Notes: generated by a model not told the origin, from the letters alone. 64,000 nucleotides of DNA from Pseudorhodoplanes sp. (GCA_019187085.1 JABARS010000003.1:1-64000), one strand, 5' to 3'. Positions 51,960 to 64,000 are shown, counted from the stretch's first letter. Translations and numbers: made by a program.

Positions 51960-52133
51960 TTACAGCCCCTTCAGGATGCAGCCGGCCGCGAGAACGACAT
52001 AGGCCACGATCGCGATCCAGAACGCATAGGCGCTCACGAACGGAATGAAAACGAAGACGCCGATCAGAGCGAGCAAGGCAAGAATGAGCGAGATCAGAAA
52101 TACGATCTGCGTCGGTGCATTGAGCTTCGGCAT
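51960..52133 (-). CDS. Small two-helix membrane protein
   Basis: 57 aa: MPKLNAPTQIVFLISLILALL then GVFVFIPFVSAYAFWIAIVAYVVLAAGCILKGL, two membrane helices joined by a short loop. GGGGA precedes ATG 52133. Family not recognised, though small proteins of this pattern recur in Hyphomicrobiales. It lies between convergent glyS and divergent ppdK. Confidence 0.7.
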   Translation of the reverse strand: MPKLNAPTQIVFLISLILALLALIGVFVFIPFVSAYAFWIAIVAYVVLAAGCILKGL

Positions 52134-52521
52134 GATGTCCCCCGCCAAGAGCCGGCCGGACTGGCCGGACCGGGACAAGCCGACCGCGCGGGCGGAAGGA
52201 AGTCAAGGCGGCGAGGGCGCGCGGGGGATAACATTTGAGGTACATCCGCGGCTGCCTTTGCGTTGCGGCCGCGCGCATCGGTGGAATTGATCCTGATCAT
52301 TCCGCGTCCGCGTGCCGGCATCGTAACGGTCGGCCCGGTCGCGGACGGCTGTCCGGAATTGGCGCCTTCGGCGGGCGCGTCGGCACGCACCTATGCGTCC
52401 GGCGTTATGCTCCCATGGTCGGGGTGCGATCGGCTTGAATCGTGTCCGGAAAGGGGCCAAAGACGGGTCTGCCGGACCGGCCTTTCTGCCGGCCGCTTGT
52501 GCATTTCGATGAGGCCGACGC
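52134..52521. other. 388-base gap upstream of ppdK
   Basis: Contains the divergent promoter region of the small membrane protein and of ppdK. GCCGGAC...GTCCGGC-like GC hairpins are present before the ppdK start. No gene, RNA or mobile element is recognised. Confidence 0.4.
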
Positions 52522-55200
<2,679 letters not shown>

Positions 55201-55213
55201 CGCCCGCGTCCTG

Positions 55214-56560
55214 TCAGACCGCGACTTTGGCGAGGAAGTCCTCGACCTCGGTGCGCAGGTTACCGACCGCGCTCTCGACCGATCCGGCGGCAGCGAGCAC
55301 CGTCTCCGCCGAGCGGCGGGTTTCGGCCGTCGCGCCGGTCACCTGACCGAGCGCGTCGACCACCTCGCCGGTGCCGCGCGCGGCGCTGTTGACGTTCTGC
55401 GAAATGTCCTGCGTCACCGCATTCTGCTGCTCGACCGCGGCGGCCACCGCCGACGCATAGCTGTGGATGTCCTGCATGCGCGCGGTGATGCGGCCGATCG
55501 CGTCGACCGCGTTGTCGGTCGATTTCTGCATCGCGAAAATCTGCGCGGAAATCTCCTCGGTTGCCTTGGCGGTCTGCACCGCGAGCGATTTCACTTCCGA
55601 GGCGACGACGGCGAAGCCGCGCCCGGATTCGCCGGCGCGGGCGGCCTCGATCGTGGCATTGAGGGCGAGGAGATTGGTCTGCCCGGCGATGTTGCGGATC
55701 AGTTCGACCACGGCGCCGATCTTCTGCGCCGCCTCGGCGAGAGTCTTGATGCCGTCGTTGGTCGCGGACGCCTCGTCCACGGCCTGGCGCACCACGTCGG
55801 TGGTCTGCGTCAGCTGGCGGCCGATCTCGCCGATCGAGCTTGCCATTTCATCGGTTGCGGACGCCGCGCCCGCGGTGCTGCCGGACGCCTCGCTCGACGC
55901 CTGCAGGGCGCTCTGCGCGCGCGCGGAGGTCTCGTCGGAGGCGCTGAACAGCGCGCTCGCGGTTTCCTTCAGCGACACCGCGCTGTCCTTCACCGAGCGC
56001 AGCAAATGCTCGACGCGCGTATTGAAGGCGCCGATGGCCGAATCCACCGTGGCGCGGCGCTGATCGCTGGCGCTGATCGCCGCACGTTCCTGCTCGAGAT
56101 GGTAATGCCTGGTGACGTCCTCATGCGTCGCCAGCCAGCCGCCGCCCGGCAGCGGCTGCTCGGCGACCGAGATCGTGCGGCCGTCGAGATGCAGGATGTG
56201 CGTGGTCGATTTGCCTTCGGCGATGCGGGCGCGGATGCCGCTGACATAGCTTTCGGGATCGCCGTTGAAGTTGCCGATGGCCATGCGGTGGCGCACGATC
56301 TGTTCGAGGGTCGTCCCCGGCCGCACCACGTCCGGCGACATGCCGTACATCCGGATATAGCGATCGTTGCAGACGACCAACCGGGTCTGCGCGTCCCACA
56401 TACACAGGCCCTGGGTCATGTTCATGAGGGCGGTGGTCAGCCGCGCATTGCGCCGCTTCAGCCGATACAAGAAGAAGCCCGATAGCGCCGTCGCGATCAG
56501 AGCGAATGCCAGCGCCGCGAAAATGAATTCCATGCCGGAGGACATGACAGGATCGGTCAT
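55214..56560 (-). CDS. Methyl-accepting chemotaxis protein with cytoplasmic PAS domain
   Basis: 448 aa. One N-terminal membrane helix ([23 protein letters not shown]), a PAS-like domain ([32 protein letters not shown]), then a long helical signalling domain with the MCP hairpin tip [40 protein letters not shown]. There is no periplasmic sensor domain, so the signal is intracellular, e.g. redox or energy state. AAGGAGGTGG precedes ATG 56560. It is divergent from the TRAP transporter genes by 229 bases. Confidence 0.93.
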   Translation of the reverse strand: MTDPVMSSGMEFIFAALAFALIATALSGFFLYRLKRRNARLTTALMNMTQGLCMWDAQTRLVVCNDRYIRMYGMSPDVVRPGTTLEQIVRHRMAIGNFNGDPESYVSGIRARIAEGKSTTHILHLDGRTISVAEQPLPGGGWLATHEDVTRHYHLEQERAAISASDQRRATVDSAIGAFNTRVEHLLRSVKDSAVSLKETASALFSASDETSARAQSALQASSEASGSTAGAASATDEMASSIGEIGRQLTQTTDVVRQAVDEASATNDGIKTLAEAAQKIGAVVELIRNIAGQTNLLALNATIEAARAGESGRGFAVVASEVKSLAVQTAKATEEISAQIFAMQKSTDNAVDAIGRITARMQDIHSYASAVAAAVEQQNAVTQDISQNVNSAARGTGEVVDALGQVTGATAETRRSAETVLAAAGSVESAVGNLRTEVEDFLAKVAV

Positions 56561-56789
56561 CGGCCCACCTCCTTCGAACGGCCGCTCTCTAACGCAGTTC
56601 ACGTTGCATGATGGTTAACCGGGTTCCCCCTTGCCCGAATTTTGGACAGTCCCGGCCGCTGGTTTGACGCCGGGTATCCCCCCGCATAAGCACATGGTAG
56701 CGTTACGGTGGGGACACCCGCTCCGGCGGGCGATGAGAAGCGAAAAAGGCGGGAAAACCCGCCAGAAAAGCAGGACTGCGGGGGAAAAT

Positions 56790-58820
56790 ATGGCGGAAGA
56801 CGAGAAGCCGGTGGCGGCGCCGGGAATGACCGACACCGAGGGCGATCTCCGCAGGGCCGAGGCCTATATCGAACAGGAAGAAGGCGCCACCAACCGGCTC
56901 TCGGGCTGGGCGGGGATGGCCGTCACTGCCATCGCAGTGGCGATGTCGCTTTTCCATCTCTATGCCGCCTACGACATCGTCCCGACGCAGGAACTGCGTT
57001 ACATCCATGTCGGCTTCGTGCTGGTGCTGTGCTTTCTGCTGTTCCCGGTGGCGCGTCGTTTCCGCGACGGCATCCGCTGGTGGGACGTGCTCATGGGCGC
57101 GGTCGTCGTCGCCATCTTCGCCTATGCGCTATCCGGCGGCGACGACTTCACCGACCGCGCCACGGTTCCGAACCGTCTCGACGTTTTCGTCGGTGTCGTG
57201 TTCATCGTATTGCTGATCGAGGCGACGCGCCGCACCATCGGCTGGATCGTGCCGGTCATCGCGCTGTGCTTCATCGCCTATGCGCTCGCCGGTCCCTGGC
57301 TGTCGCCGCCCTGGAACCATCGCGGCTACGGCTTCGATGCGCTGGTCGGGCATCTGTTCATCACGCTGGAAGGCATTTTCGGCGTGCCGGTCGACGTCTC
57401 GGCGACGCTGATCGTGCTGTTCTGCATCTTCGGCGCTTTCCTGCAGCATTCCGGCGCGGGGAAATTCTTCATCGACTTCTCGATGACGCTGATGGGCAGC
57501 CGCGCCAACGCCGCCGGCCGCACCGTCGTGCTGTCCTCGTTCCTGCTTGGCGGACCGTCCGGCTCGGGCGTGGCGACCACGGTGTCGATCGGCGCGGTCG
57601 CCTATCCGATGATGAAGCGCGCCGGCTTTGAGCGTAACGCGGCGGGCGGCCTGCTCGCCGCCGGCGGCCTCGGCGCCATCATCTCGCCGCCCGTGCTCGG
57701 CGCGGCCGCCTTCCTGATCGCGGAATTCCTCAAGATCAGCTATCTCGACGTGATCTGGATGGCGACGATCCCGACCGTCCTCTACTATCTCGCGCTGCTT
57801 TTCATGGTGGAGCTGGACGCGCGGCGGTTCGGCGCGCGCGGCGAGCCCTACGTGCCGGAAATGTCGCTCGGGCAGCTCAGCCGCCGCTACGGATTCCATT
57901 TCATCTCGCTGGTCTCCATCGTCGTCTTCATGGTCTGGGGCTATTCGCCGACGACCTCGGTGTTCTACGCGACGCTGATGACGATGCTGATGAGCTACCT
58001 GACGCGCGAGACCGCGCTCACCCCGAAGAAGCTCGTCAAGGCGCTGTCGGACGGCTCAACCAGCGCGCTGACCGCGGCGACCACCTGCGCGACTGCGGGC
58101 ATCATCGTCGGCGTGGTCACCCTGACCGGGCTCGGGCTGAAATTCTCGTCGATCGTCATCGACTATGCCGGCGGCTCGCTGCTGCTCACCGCGCTCTATA
58201 CCGCGCTGATCGTCTGGATCATCGGCCTCGCGGTGCCGGTGACCGCCTCCTACATCATCTGCGCGGTAATCGCAGCACCCGCTCTGATCAAGCTCGGCGT
58301 GCCCGACTATGCCGCGCACATGTTCATCTTCTATTATTCGGTGCTCTCGGAGGTCTCGCCGCCGACCGCGCTGTCGCCGTTCGCCGCCGCCGCGATCACC
58401 GGCGGCGACCCCTACAAGACGACCCTGCACGCCTGGAAATACACCCTGCCGGCATTCCTGGTCCCGTTCGTGTTCGTGCTCGATCCGCAGGGCATCGGCC
58501 TGCTGCTCAAGGTCCCGGCCAACGGCTCGGCCATCGACATCGTCATGATCACGCTGAAGGCAGCCTTCGGCCTCGCCTTCCTCGCCGCCGCCGCCCAGGG
58601 CTGGGCGCTGCGCCGCACGACGCTCGTCGAGCGGCTCCTGCTCGTCCTGGCGGGCCTCTTGCTCGTCTTCCCGAGCCTGATCGAGGCCGGTGTGGAATCG
58701 GTCATCGGCCGCGACATCGAATACACCGCGACGGCTGGCCTCGTCGTCGGCATCCTTGTATTACTTAAGCAGCGCATGCTTCCGGCCCCGCATGGTCTTC
58801 ATGCGGCCGGCCGGCAATAA
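56790..58820 (+). CDS. TRAP transporter fused permease (DctQM type, TAXI system)
   Basis: 676 aa with about 16-18 membrane helices. The first part corresponds to the small DctQ subunit (VTAIAVAMSLFHLYAAYDIVPTQE; HVGFVLVLCFLLFPVARRF) fused to the large DctM-type permease (GAFLQHSGAGKFFIDFSMTLMG; SSFLLGGPSGSGVATTVSIGAVAYPMMKRAGF). This is the form that pairs with TAXI binding proteins. ATG 56790 has GGGGAAA upstream; the earlier frame reads through the promoter. Substrate is an organic acid or similar solute, unknown. Confidence 0.93.
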   Translation: MAEDEKPVAAPGMTDTEGDLRRAEAYIEQEEGATNRLSGWAGMAVTAIAVAMSLFHLYAAYDIVPTQELRYIHVGFVLVLCFLLFPVARRFRDGIRWWDVLMGAVVVAIFAYALSGGDDFTDRATVPNRLDVFVGVVFIVLLIEATRRTIGWIVPVIALCFIAYALAGPWLSPPWNHRGYGFDALVGHLFITLEGIFGVPVDVSATLIVLFCIFGAFLQHSGAGKFFIDFSMTLMGSRANAAGRTVVLSSFLLGGPSGSGVATTVSIGAVAYPMMKRAGFERNAAGGLLAAGGLGAIISPPVLGAAAFLIAEFLKISYLDVIWMATIPTVLYYLALLFMVELDARRFGARGEPYVPEMSLGQLSRRYGFHFISLVSIVVFMVWGYSPTTSVFYATLMTMLMSYLTRETALTPKKLVKALSDGSTSALTAATTCATAGIIVGVVTLTGLGLKFSSIVIDYAGGSLLLTALYTALIVWIIGLAVPVTASYIICAVIAAPALIKLGVPDYAAHMFIFYYSVLSEVSPPTALSPFAAAAITGGDPYKTTLHAWKYTLPAFLVPFVFVLDPQGIGLLLKVPANGSAIDIVMITLKAAFGLAFLAAAAQGWALRRTTLVERLLLVLAGLLLVFPSLIEAGVESVIGRDIEYTATAGLVVGILVLLKQRMLPAPHGLHAAGRQ

Positions 58821-58833
58821 AGGGAGGAATGGA

Positions 58834-59805
58834 ATGAATAAACGTCTCGGTCTTGCGATCTCCGGGCTGGCGGCCGGCGCCGTCCTGCTCGCCGGCGTCG
58901 CAGTCGCCCAGCAGCAGCAAAACATCGCCATCGCCACCGGCGGCACCGGCGGCGTCTATTATCCGATGGGCGGCGGCATGGCCAACGTGCTGTCGAAATA
59001 CCTGCCCGGCGTGCAGGCGACGGCGCGCGTGACCGGCGGTTCGGTCGACAATCTGAAGCTGATCGGCTCCAAGCAGAGCGAGGTCGGCCTCGTGATGGTC
59101 GATGCGGCGCTCAACGCGCTCCAGGGCGAAGACAAGTTCAAGGACAACAAGGTTCCGGTCCGCACCCTGATGGTGCTCTATCCGAACCGCATGCACGTGG
59201 TGACGGTCGATGGCACCGGCATCACCAAGATGTCCGACCTCAAGGGCAAGCGCGTATCCACCGGCTCGCCCGGCAGCGCCACCGAGGTGATGGCGTTCCG
59301 CGTGATCGAGGCCGCCGGTCTCGACAAGGACAAGGACATGACGCGCGAGCGTCTCGGCGTCGCCGAATCCACCAATGCGCTGAAGGACCGCAAGATCGAC
59401 GCCTATTTCTGGGTCGGCGGCCTGCCGACCGCGGCGGTCACCGATCTCGGCGCCACCCCCGGCGTGAAGCTCAAGCTGGTCGATACCGCCGACCTGACCG
59501 AAAAGATGAATGCCAAGTACGGCAATCTCTACAGCAAGGGCATCATCCCGGCGAAGACCTATCCGGGGCAGGACGCCGACAACAAGATCGCGGTCGTGCA
59601 GAACATCCTCGTCGCCAATGCCGACATGCCGGAGAAGACGGCCTACGACATCGTCAAGACGCTGATCGAGAAGAAGGACGAGCTGGTCGCGGTTCACAAG
59701 GAAGCGATGAGCTTTGACGTCGCCAACCAGACCAAGGAAAACACCACGGTGCCGTGGCATCCGGGCGCGGTGAAATACTTCAACGAGAAGGGCGCCAAGC
59801 TCTGA
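58834..59805 (+). CDS. TAXI-family TRAP transporter solute-binding subunit
   Basis: 323 aa with signal peptide (LGLAISGLAAGAVLLAGVAVAQ) and the TAXI opening QNIAIATGGTGGVYYPMGGGMANVLSKYL, with VDNLKLIGSKQSEVGLVM near 70 and GKRVSTGSPGSATEVMAF near 138. It binds the solute and delivers it to the fused permease whose stop lies 13 bases before. AGGGAGG precedes ATG 58834. A strong terminator follows. Confidence 0.94.
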   Translation: MNKRLGLAISGLAAGAVLLAGVAVAQQQQNIAIATGGTGGVYYPMGGGMANVLSKYLPGVQATARVTGGSVDNLKLIGSKQSEVGLVMVDAALNALQGEDKFKDNKVPVRTLMVLYPNRMHVVTVDGTGITKMSDLKGKRVSTGSPGSATEVMAFRVIEAAGLDKDKDMTRERLGVAESTNALKDRKIDAYFWVGGLPTAAVTDLGATPGVKLKLVDTADLTEKMNAKYGNLYSKGIIPAKTYPGQDADNKIAVVQNILVANADMPEKTAYDIVKTLIEKKDELVAVHKEAMSFDVANQTKENTTVPWHPGAVKYFNEKGAKL

Positions 59806-59867
59806 GATCAAGCTCTGAGTTTTGCGTCTCTTGAGATCGCGCGGCTGCGGCAGGCCGTGCGAAACGG

Positions 59868-59899
59868 ACGGCCCCGCTGCGGCGGGGCCGTTTCTTTTT
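59868..59899 (+). terminator. Intrinsic terminator of the TRAP operon
   Basis: CGGCCCCGC / GCGGGGCCG stem (59869-59877, 59882-59890) with TGCG loop, followed by a T-rich TTTCTTTTT tract. Confidence 0.9.
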
Positions 59900-60097
59900 G
59901 GTTGCGCGCCTGCCGCCGCGGCCGTTGACCGTTTGTTTACTTTTGCGCGCGCTGCCGGAGCTTTGCGGCGTCCGCGGCCGCGGTTAACGCGTTCGAAACG
60001 ATAATCACTCAAATTTTAGACAAGTGGCCTCGTCCGGCGCCCGCCGGGCAGGCGGGTGATATTGCGTCCGTTGCGTCGCGTGTTTGCGAGTGTTTGT

Positions 60098-61825
60098 ATG
60101 AGTGCCTCGCGTCGAAGGCCGAAGCGCGGACGTGTCCGGCGCTTCGGCCTCACCGTCTTCCTCCTGACGATGATGCCGACGTCGATCGGCTATCAGGACC
60201 TGGCGGCGCTCATTGCGCGGCAGCCGGCGGTGTCGGAGCGCTGGCGCCAGCACACCTATTCGTCGACGTTCGCGACCTTCCGCACCGCGACCTTCTCCTT
60301 TCCGCAGCCGGTCGGCACGCTGATCCCGACGCTTCCCGGCTACAGCTTCGCCAGCATCGATCCGCGCAGCATCGATCTGGCCGGCACGCTCGGGCTTGCC
60401 GGCCGCAGCGATCCGTTCGCCGAGCCGCCGTCGGCGATCGTGTTCCCGCAGGTCGACCGCAGCCGCAAGGGCGACCGCCTGATGCCGCGCCGGCCCGCGC
60501 AGCCGGCCGAGCCGCTGCCGCTCAAGGAGCCCGCGCCGGCGCCCAAGGCCCCGAAGATGCGCGAGGCGTTGCCGCAGGAGCCGGCGGCGCCCGCTCCGCA
60601 GCAGCCGCAGCAGAGCGCGGTCCCGCAAAATAGAGCGCTCGCCAAATCCGTGCCGCCTTCTGCCGTGGCGCGCGCGCAGGACGGCGGCACCGGCCATGCG
60701 CCGGCGACCCTTCGGCAGGCGGAGACGCCCGCCGAAGCCGGGATCGCCGCAGCGCCGCTGCCCGGCCGCGCTCCCGCGCTCGAGATGGATGCCGTGTTCG
60801 ATCCGGTCGCGGCCGCCGCCGCGGCGGTCCCGCAGCCCGCCCGCACGGCCGGGCTCGAACCCGAAGCGGAGTTCTCCCCGCTCGCCGAGCCGCGGAGCGA
60901 GCCCGCGCCCGGGCATGAGGTCGTCGCCGCATTGCCGGCCGATCCTGCGCCGCAATCCTCGGCCGAACCGCTGCAGGACGAGAACGGCGTGCTCACCGAC
61001 GACGAGCCCGGCGGATCCGAAAGCGGACCGCAGGCCGGTGCGCCGGCGGACAATCCGGCGATCGAGATGGCGAAGCTCTTCTTCGGCAACGACGCCCTCG
61101 GGCCCGATCAGAACCGCATCAAGCCCTGGCGCGAGGGCGAGGCGCCGGTGCTCATCCCGCTGCATCCCTCGGTCGATCCCGACATCAAGCGCGCGGCGAT
61201 CGATCCGGGCAAGGCCGCCACCGACGCGCCCTCAGGCAGGAGCGACGGCGAGACGGTGGCGCCCAAGGGCGAGGTCACCGGCGCCGACAAGCGGCCCAAA
61301 TCGCCGGCCGAGCGGCTCGGCCTGACCGGCGCCGCGCGCGCCAAGCACGAGCGCTGCCTCACCAACGCGATCTATTTCGAGGCGCGCGGGGAGCCCGAGC
61401 GCGGGCAGATGGCGGTGGCGCAGGTCGTTCTCAACCGGGTGTTCTCGCAATACTATCCCGACAATGTGTGCGGCGTGGTCTACCAGAACGCGCACCGGCA
61501 TCTCGCCTGCCAGTTCACCTTCGCCTGCGACAATGTCCGCGACGTGGTGACCGAGCCGGACGCGTGGGAAGTGGCCAAGCGCATCGCGCGCGATTCACTC
61601 GACGGCAAGATCTGGCTGCCCGAGATCGGCAAGGCGACCCACTATCACGCGACCTATGTCAATCCGTGGTGGGTGCGCACCATGAAGAAGCACCAGAAGC
61701 TCGGCATCCATATCTTCTACCGCCCGACGCGCTGGGGCGACGGCTCCGACGAGCCGAAATGGGGACCGGTGGCGGAAACCGTGACCGGCTCGGTCAGCAG
61801 GACAAAGACCTCGGCGACGAACTAG
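60098..61825 (+). CDS. SleB-family cell wall hydrolase
   Basis: 575 aa. A basic N-terminus and membrane helix (FGLTVFLLTMMPTSIGYQDLA) are followed by a long Pro/Ala-rich periplasmic linker (about residues 120-380) and the C-terminal Hydrolase_2/SleB domain: NAIYFEARGEPERGQMAVAQVVLNRV (near residue 425) and THYHATYVNPWWVRTM near 515. The catalytic Glu is probably in FEARGE. It probably cleaves peptidoglycan during growth. ATG 60098 is the chosen start; a GTG at 60056 is possible but lacks a site. Confidence 0.88.
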   Translation: MSASRRRPKRGRVRRFGLTVFLLTMMPTSIGYQDLAALIARQPAVSERWRQHTYSSTFATFRTATFSFPQPVGTLIPTLPGYSFASIDPRSIDLAGTLGLAGRSDPFAEPPSAIVFPQVDRSRKGDRLMPRRPAQPAEPLPLKEPAPAPKAPKMREALPQEPAAPAPQQPQQSAVPQNRALAKSVPPSAVARAQDGGTGHAPATLRQAETPAEAGIAAAPLPGRAPALEMDAVFDPVAAAAAAVPQPARTAGLEPEAEFSPLAEPRSEPAPGHEVVAALPADPAPQSSAEPLQDENGVLTDDEPGGSESGPQAGAPADNPAIEMAKLFFGNDALGPDQNRIKPWREGEAPVLIPLHPSVDPDIKRAAIDPGKAATDAPSGRSDGETVAPKGEVTGADKRPKSPAERLGLTGAARAKHERCLTNAIYFEARGEPERGQMAVAQVVLNRVFSQYYPDNVCGVVYQNAHRHLACQFTFACDNVRDVVTEPDAWEVAKRIARDSLDGKIWLPEIGKATHYHATYVNPWWVRTMKKHQKLGIHIFYRPTRWGDGSDEPKWGPVAETVTGSVSRTKTSATN

Positions 61826-63036
61826 TCTGCGTCGCCGATGTCGTGCGGCGCCGTCACCGGATTGCGCAAGAGCGGCAGGAAGCCGTGCAGCCACACCGCG
61901 AAGGCGAGCGACCACAGGGCGGCACCGGCGGCGTAATGGATGCCGACAAGCGCGGGAGCGATCCCCAGTTCCGGCAGGACGCGCACGGCGGCGGCGCAAA
62001 ACACGAGCGCGACCGCCGCATACGCCTGCCAGGGCAGGACGAGCTGGCGCCCGCTGTGGCGCAGCCCGGCGATGATGAACACCGCCATGATCGCAAGGCC
62101 GAGCCCGCCGACGGCGAGCACATGCAGCCCGGTATTGGGCGAGAACGGCGCGCCGAGCCCCGAGAGCCCGAGCGTCAGGAAGCCGATGCCGGACAGCGTA
62201 TTGGCGCCGGCGAGCGCCAGCACCTCGCTGCGCAGGACGGGGCGGCCGATGAACCATTCGGCAAGCCGGTCGAGAAAGGCGGCGGCGGCGGCGAGCGCGA
62301 GATAGGCGGGCACCGCCGAGTGCGGCGCGACGAGGGCGGCCGCGGCATAGAGCGCGGCGAGGCCGGCGGTGAGGTTCTGCCGGCCGGGATGCGGCCGGTA
62401 GGGCGTTGTTTCCCCGCTCGGGTCGAGCGCCAGGTTAATCACGACGACATTGATGCGCGCGAGCGCAAGCGACAGGAAGACCAGGAAGAGGATGAGCGCC
62501 GTCTGCAGCAGCCGGCCGGCCAGCTCGCCCATGTCGGCGAACCACGCAAAGCGGATGCCGATCTCGGCGGCGAGCAGCAGCGCCGCGCAGACGGCGAACG
62601 AGCCGTGGCGCGTGCTGCCGCGCTGAAGCAGCGCCCTGAGCACGTACCAGAACAGCAGGCCGAGAAAGGCGATATCGGTCGTCGCCGCAAGCGGCAGGCC
62701 GGCCTCGATCCCGGCAAGGCCGACCGCGCGCCCCGGCAGCCACAGGAACAACAGCAGCAGCAAGGCGCGGCCGCGGCGCGGGGGCGTGTCGGTCCATTCC
62801 GGCACCGCCGAGGTCAGAAAGCCCGCGAGCGCCGCGCCATAGGTGCCGAAAATCATCTCGTGCGCGTGCCACTGGCTCGGCGAGATCGTGTGCACGAACG
62901 GCAGCGAGAATCCGGCAAGCGACCAGACGAGCGGGGTGATCGCCGCATGCAGCGCCGCGACCGGGAAGAACAGGAACAGTCCTTCCGTCAGCAGCGGATG
63001 GCCGCTGTGTGCGTGTCCTTCGGTCTGGCAGGTCAT
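61822..63036 (-). CDS. NnrS-family heme-copper membrane protein
   Basis: 404 aa, about 12 membrane helices. NnrS marks: FPVAALHAAITPLVWSL, SQWHAHEMIFGTYGAALAGFLTSAVPEWTD near residue 54, and NTGLHVLAVGGLGLAIMAVFIIAGLRHSGR near 305. NnrS proteins are linked to denitrification and protect against nitric oxide. ATG 63036 lies 2 bases after the ABC ATPase stop, so it is co-transcribed with the ABC transporter. It converges on sleB. Confidence 0.92.
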   Translation of the reverse strand: MTCQTEGHAHSGHPLLTEGLFLFFPVAALHAAITPLVWSLAGFSLPFVHTISPSQWHAHEMIFGTYGAALAGFLTSAVPEWTDTPPRRGRALLLLLFLWLPGRAVGLAGIEAGLPLAATTDIAFLGLLFWYVLRALLQRGSTRHGSFAVCAALLLAAEIGIRFAWFADMGELAGRLLQTALILFLVFLSLALARINVVVINLALDPSGETTPYRPHPGRQNLTAGLAALYAAAALVAPHSAVPAYLALAAAAAFLDRLAEWFIGRPVLRSEVLALAGANTLSGIGFLTLGLSGLGAPFSPNTGLHVLAVGGLGLAIMAVFIIAGLRHSGRQLVLPWQAYAAVALVFCAAAVRVLPELGIAPALVGIHYAAGAALWSLAFAVWLHGFLPLLRNPVTAPHDIGDAD

Positions 63037-63038
63037 CG

Positions 63039-63779
63039 TCAATGCACGCTCTCCCGTCCGTCGAACAGCTCGCGGAACGCGGGATCGGCCGACCAGGCCT
63101 CGACCAGCGCGAAGATGTCGCGTTCGCGGCGCCGGCCGGGCTCCCCGGCGATCGCGCGCGCCACCACGGGACCGTCGGCGCGGCGCGGCAGCAGCAGCAG
63201 GCGATGCGCGACGCGCACGGCTTCCCACAGATCGTGGGTGACGAACAGCGCCGAGAACTGCTCGCGCGCGGCCGCCTCGATCACGAGGTCCTGCAGGATG
63301 CGCTTCAGCCCGACATCGACCGCGGTGAAGGGCTCGTCGAAATAGACCATGTCGGGCCGCACCGCGAGCGCGCGCGCCACCGCCACGCGCTGGCGCATGC
63401 CGCCGGACAGTTCGGCGGGATACTTGTCGAGATCGTGCAGGCTCAGGCCGACATCCTGCGCGCGCTGCGCGACGATCGCCGCGCGCTCGGCGCGCGCGAC
63501 GCCGGCCGCGCGCAGGCCGTAGGCGATGTTGTCGTGGGCGGTGAACCAGGGCAGCAGCCGCGGCTCCTGGAAGACGACCGCATGCCGCCGGTAATGGCGC
63601 TGCACGCGCCCGCGCAGCGGGTCGAGCAGGCCGGCCGCGATCTGCAGCACGGTGGTCTTGCCGCAGCCCGAGGGGCCGAGCAGCGCGACGACCTCGCCGG
63701 CCGCGAGCGACAGGTCGAAATCCTCGAGCACCGCGCGCCCGAGAAAGGCATGGCCGACGCGTTCCAGCACGAGCCTCAT
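63039..63779 (-). CDS. ABC transporter ATP-binding protein (nitrate/sulfonate/taurine type)
   Basis: 246 aa. Walker A LLGPSGCGKTTVLQIA (near residue 33), Q-loop VFQEPRLLPWFTAHDNI, signature ELSGGMRQRVAVARAL (near 122), Walker B MVYFDEPFTAVD and H-loop FVTHDLWEA. The form fits the nitrate/sulfonate/bicarbonate/taurine importer group. ATG 63779 overlaps the permease stop. Operon: permease, ATPase, NnrS. Confidence 0.93.
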   Translation of the reverse strand: MRLVLERVGHAFLGRAVLEDFDLSLAAGEVVALLGPSGCGKTTVLQIAAGLLDPLRGRVQRHYRRHAVVFQEPRLLPWFTAHDNIAYGLRAAGVARAERAAIVAQRAQDVGLSLHDLDKYPAELSGGMRQRVAVARALAVRPDMVYFDEPFTAVDVGLKRILQDLVIEAAAREQFSALFVTHDLWEAVRVAHRLLLLPRRADGPVVARAIAGEPGRRRERDIFALVEAWSADPAFRELFDGRESVH

Positions 63780-64000
63780 CGCTTGACGCCCCACGGCAGG
63801 CCGGCTTCCCGCCAGCGTTCGAGACGGTCGCGCAGGGGATGCAGCAGCGCGTATTCGGTCAGGAGCGCGAACGCGACCACCGCGACGATCAGTGCCATGA
63901 CGCGGGGAATGTCGAACAGCGCGCGCGCGGTGGCAAGCTCGCCGCCGATCCCCCCGGTATTGGAGAGAAGTTCGGCCATCACCGTGACCTTCCAGGCCGT
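63776..64000 (-). CDS. ABC transporter permease, C-terminal part (5' end outside window)
   Basis: 75 codons visible, frame open to the window edge: AWKVTVMAELLSNTGGIGGELA, the conserved EAA-loop-like cytoplasmic segment of BPD-type permeases, then a last membrane helix (VMALIVAVVAFALLTEYALL) and a basic tail. The start is beyond 64000. Stop overlaps the ATPase start (ATGA). Confidence 0.88.
   Translation of the reverse strand, partial: TAWKVTVMAELLSNTGGIGGELATARALFDIPRVMALIVAVVAFALLTEYALLHPLRDRLERWREAGLPWGVKR

Overview
The window is about 66% GC and very gene-dense. It reads as the chromosome of an alphaproteobacterium of the Hyphomicrobiales (Rhizobiales), most like the Bradyrhizobium/Rhodopseudomonas/Xanthobacteraceae side. 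The grounds are gene content and order (glyQ-glyS-ppdK; DUF1285, CoA pyrophosphatase, DUF6111-like and cca next to a moxR operon; petABC), an Omp25-type outer-membrane protein, FixL/FixJ-type signalling, and REP-like palindromes of the kind scattered in those genomes. No rRNA, tRNA, prophage, transposase or CRISPR array was recognised.

Layout. 1-1130: truncated exported protein of unknown function. 1.4-3.6 kb: ergothioneine genes egtB-egtD. 3.7-6.3 kb: a catabolic or redox operon (FAH-type hydrolase, LDH2-type dehydrogenase, FMN reductase). 6.3-10.8 kb, minus strand: TerC protein with a possible Mn-riboswitch leader, a small membrane protein, a MASE1 histidine kinase/FixJ-type regulator pair and a SnoaL-like protein. 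10.9-12.8 kb: SDR and gentisate dioxygenase. 12.9-15.2 kb: an HTH-methyltransferase fusion coupled to a MetF-like protein, with a cluster of GTGGGCA sites upstream. 15.2-16.8 kb: an accessory island of perfect palindromes, TATAGGAAT motifs and two small genes (a Cys-patterned protein and a DUF6968-like protein). 17-25.7 kb: isomerase, SDR, YbaK, ABC-transporter binding protein, DUF454, metallophosphoesterase, NUDIX, GST and GNAT housekeeping genes. 25.7-32.7 kb, minus strand: a moxR/DUF58/BatA-DUF4159/VWA-like operon. 33-35.7 kb: DUF1285, nudL, DUF6111-like, cca, ending in a strong shared terminator. 36-41 kb: Omp25, a DM13 protein behind a CtrA-like box, a divergent heme-copper oxidase cluster and a CDF metal exporter. 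41-45.5 kb: hemF, trmL, petABC. 45.5-47.7 kb: BrnT/BrnA toxin-antitoxin, mtnP, apt. 48-55 kb: glyQ and glyS split by a repeat-flanked DUF559 nuclease gene, then ppdK. 55-60 kb: chemoreceptor and TAXI-type TRAP transporter. 60-64 kb: SleB hydrolase, then an NnrS/ABC-transporter operon running off the end.

Most interesting points. (1) A DUF559 endonuclease gene lies between inverted copies of a REP-like repeat inside the glyQ-glyS pair, and its start and C-terminus are written in the repeats; it looks like a minimal repeat-embedded mobile gene. (2) The oxidase subunit I aligns by eye with B-family (ba3-type) enzymes, but two high-spin-site histidines appear as tyrosine, next to a His-rich, Tat-exported CuA subunit. 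(3) The low-GC small-gene pair at 16.06-16.83 kb has a twin C-x10-C pattern and sits behind an array of perfect palindromes. (4) The HTH-methyltransferase/MetF pair has a dense putative operator cluster. Family names come from reading the sequence and were not checked against a database.
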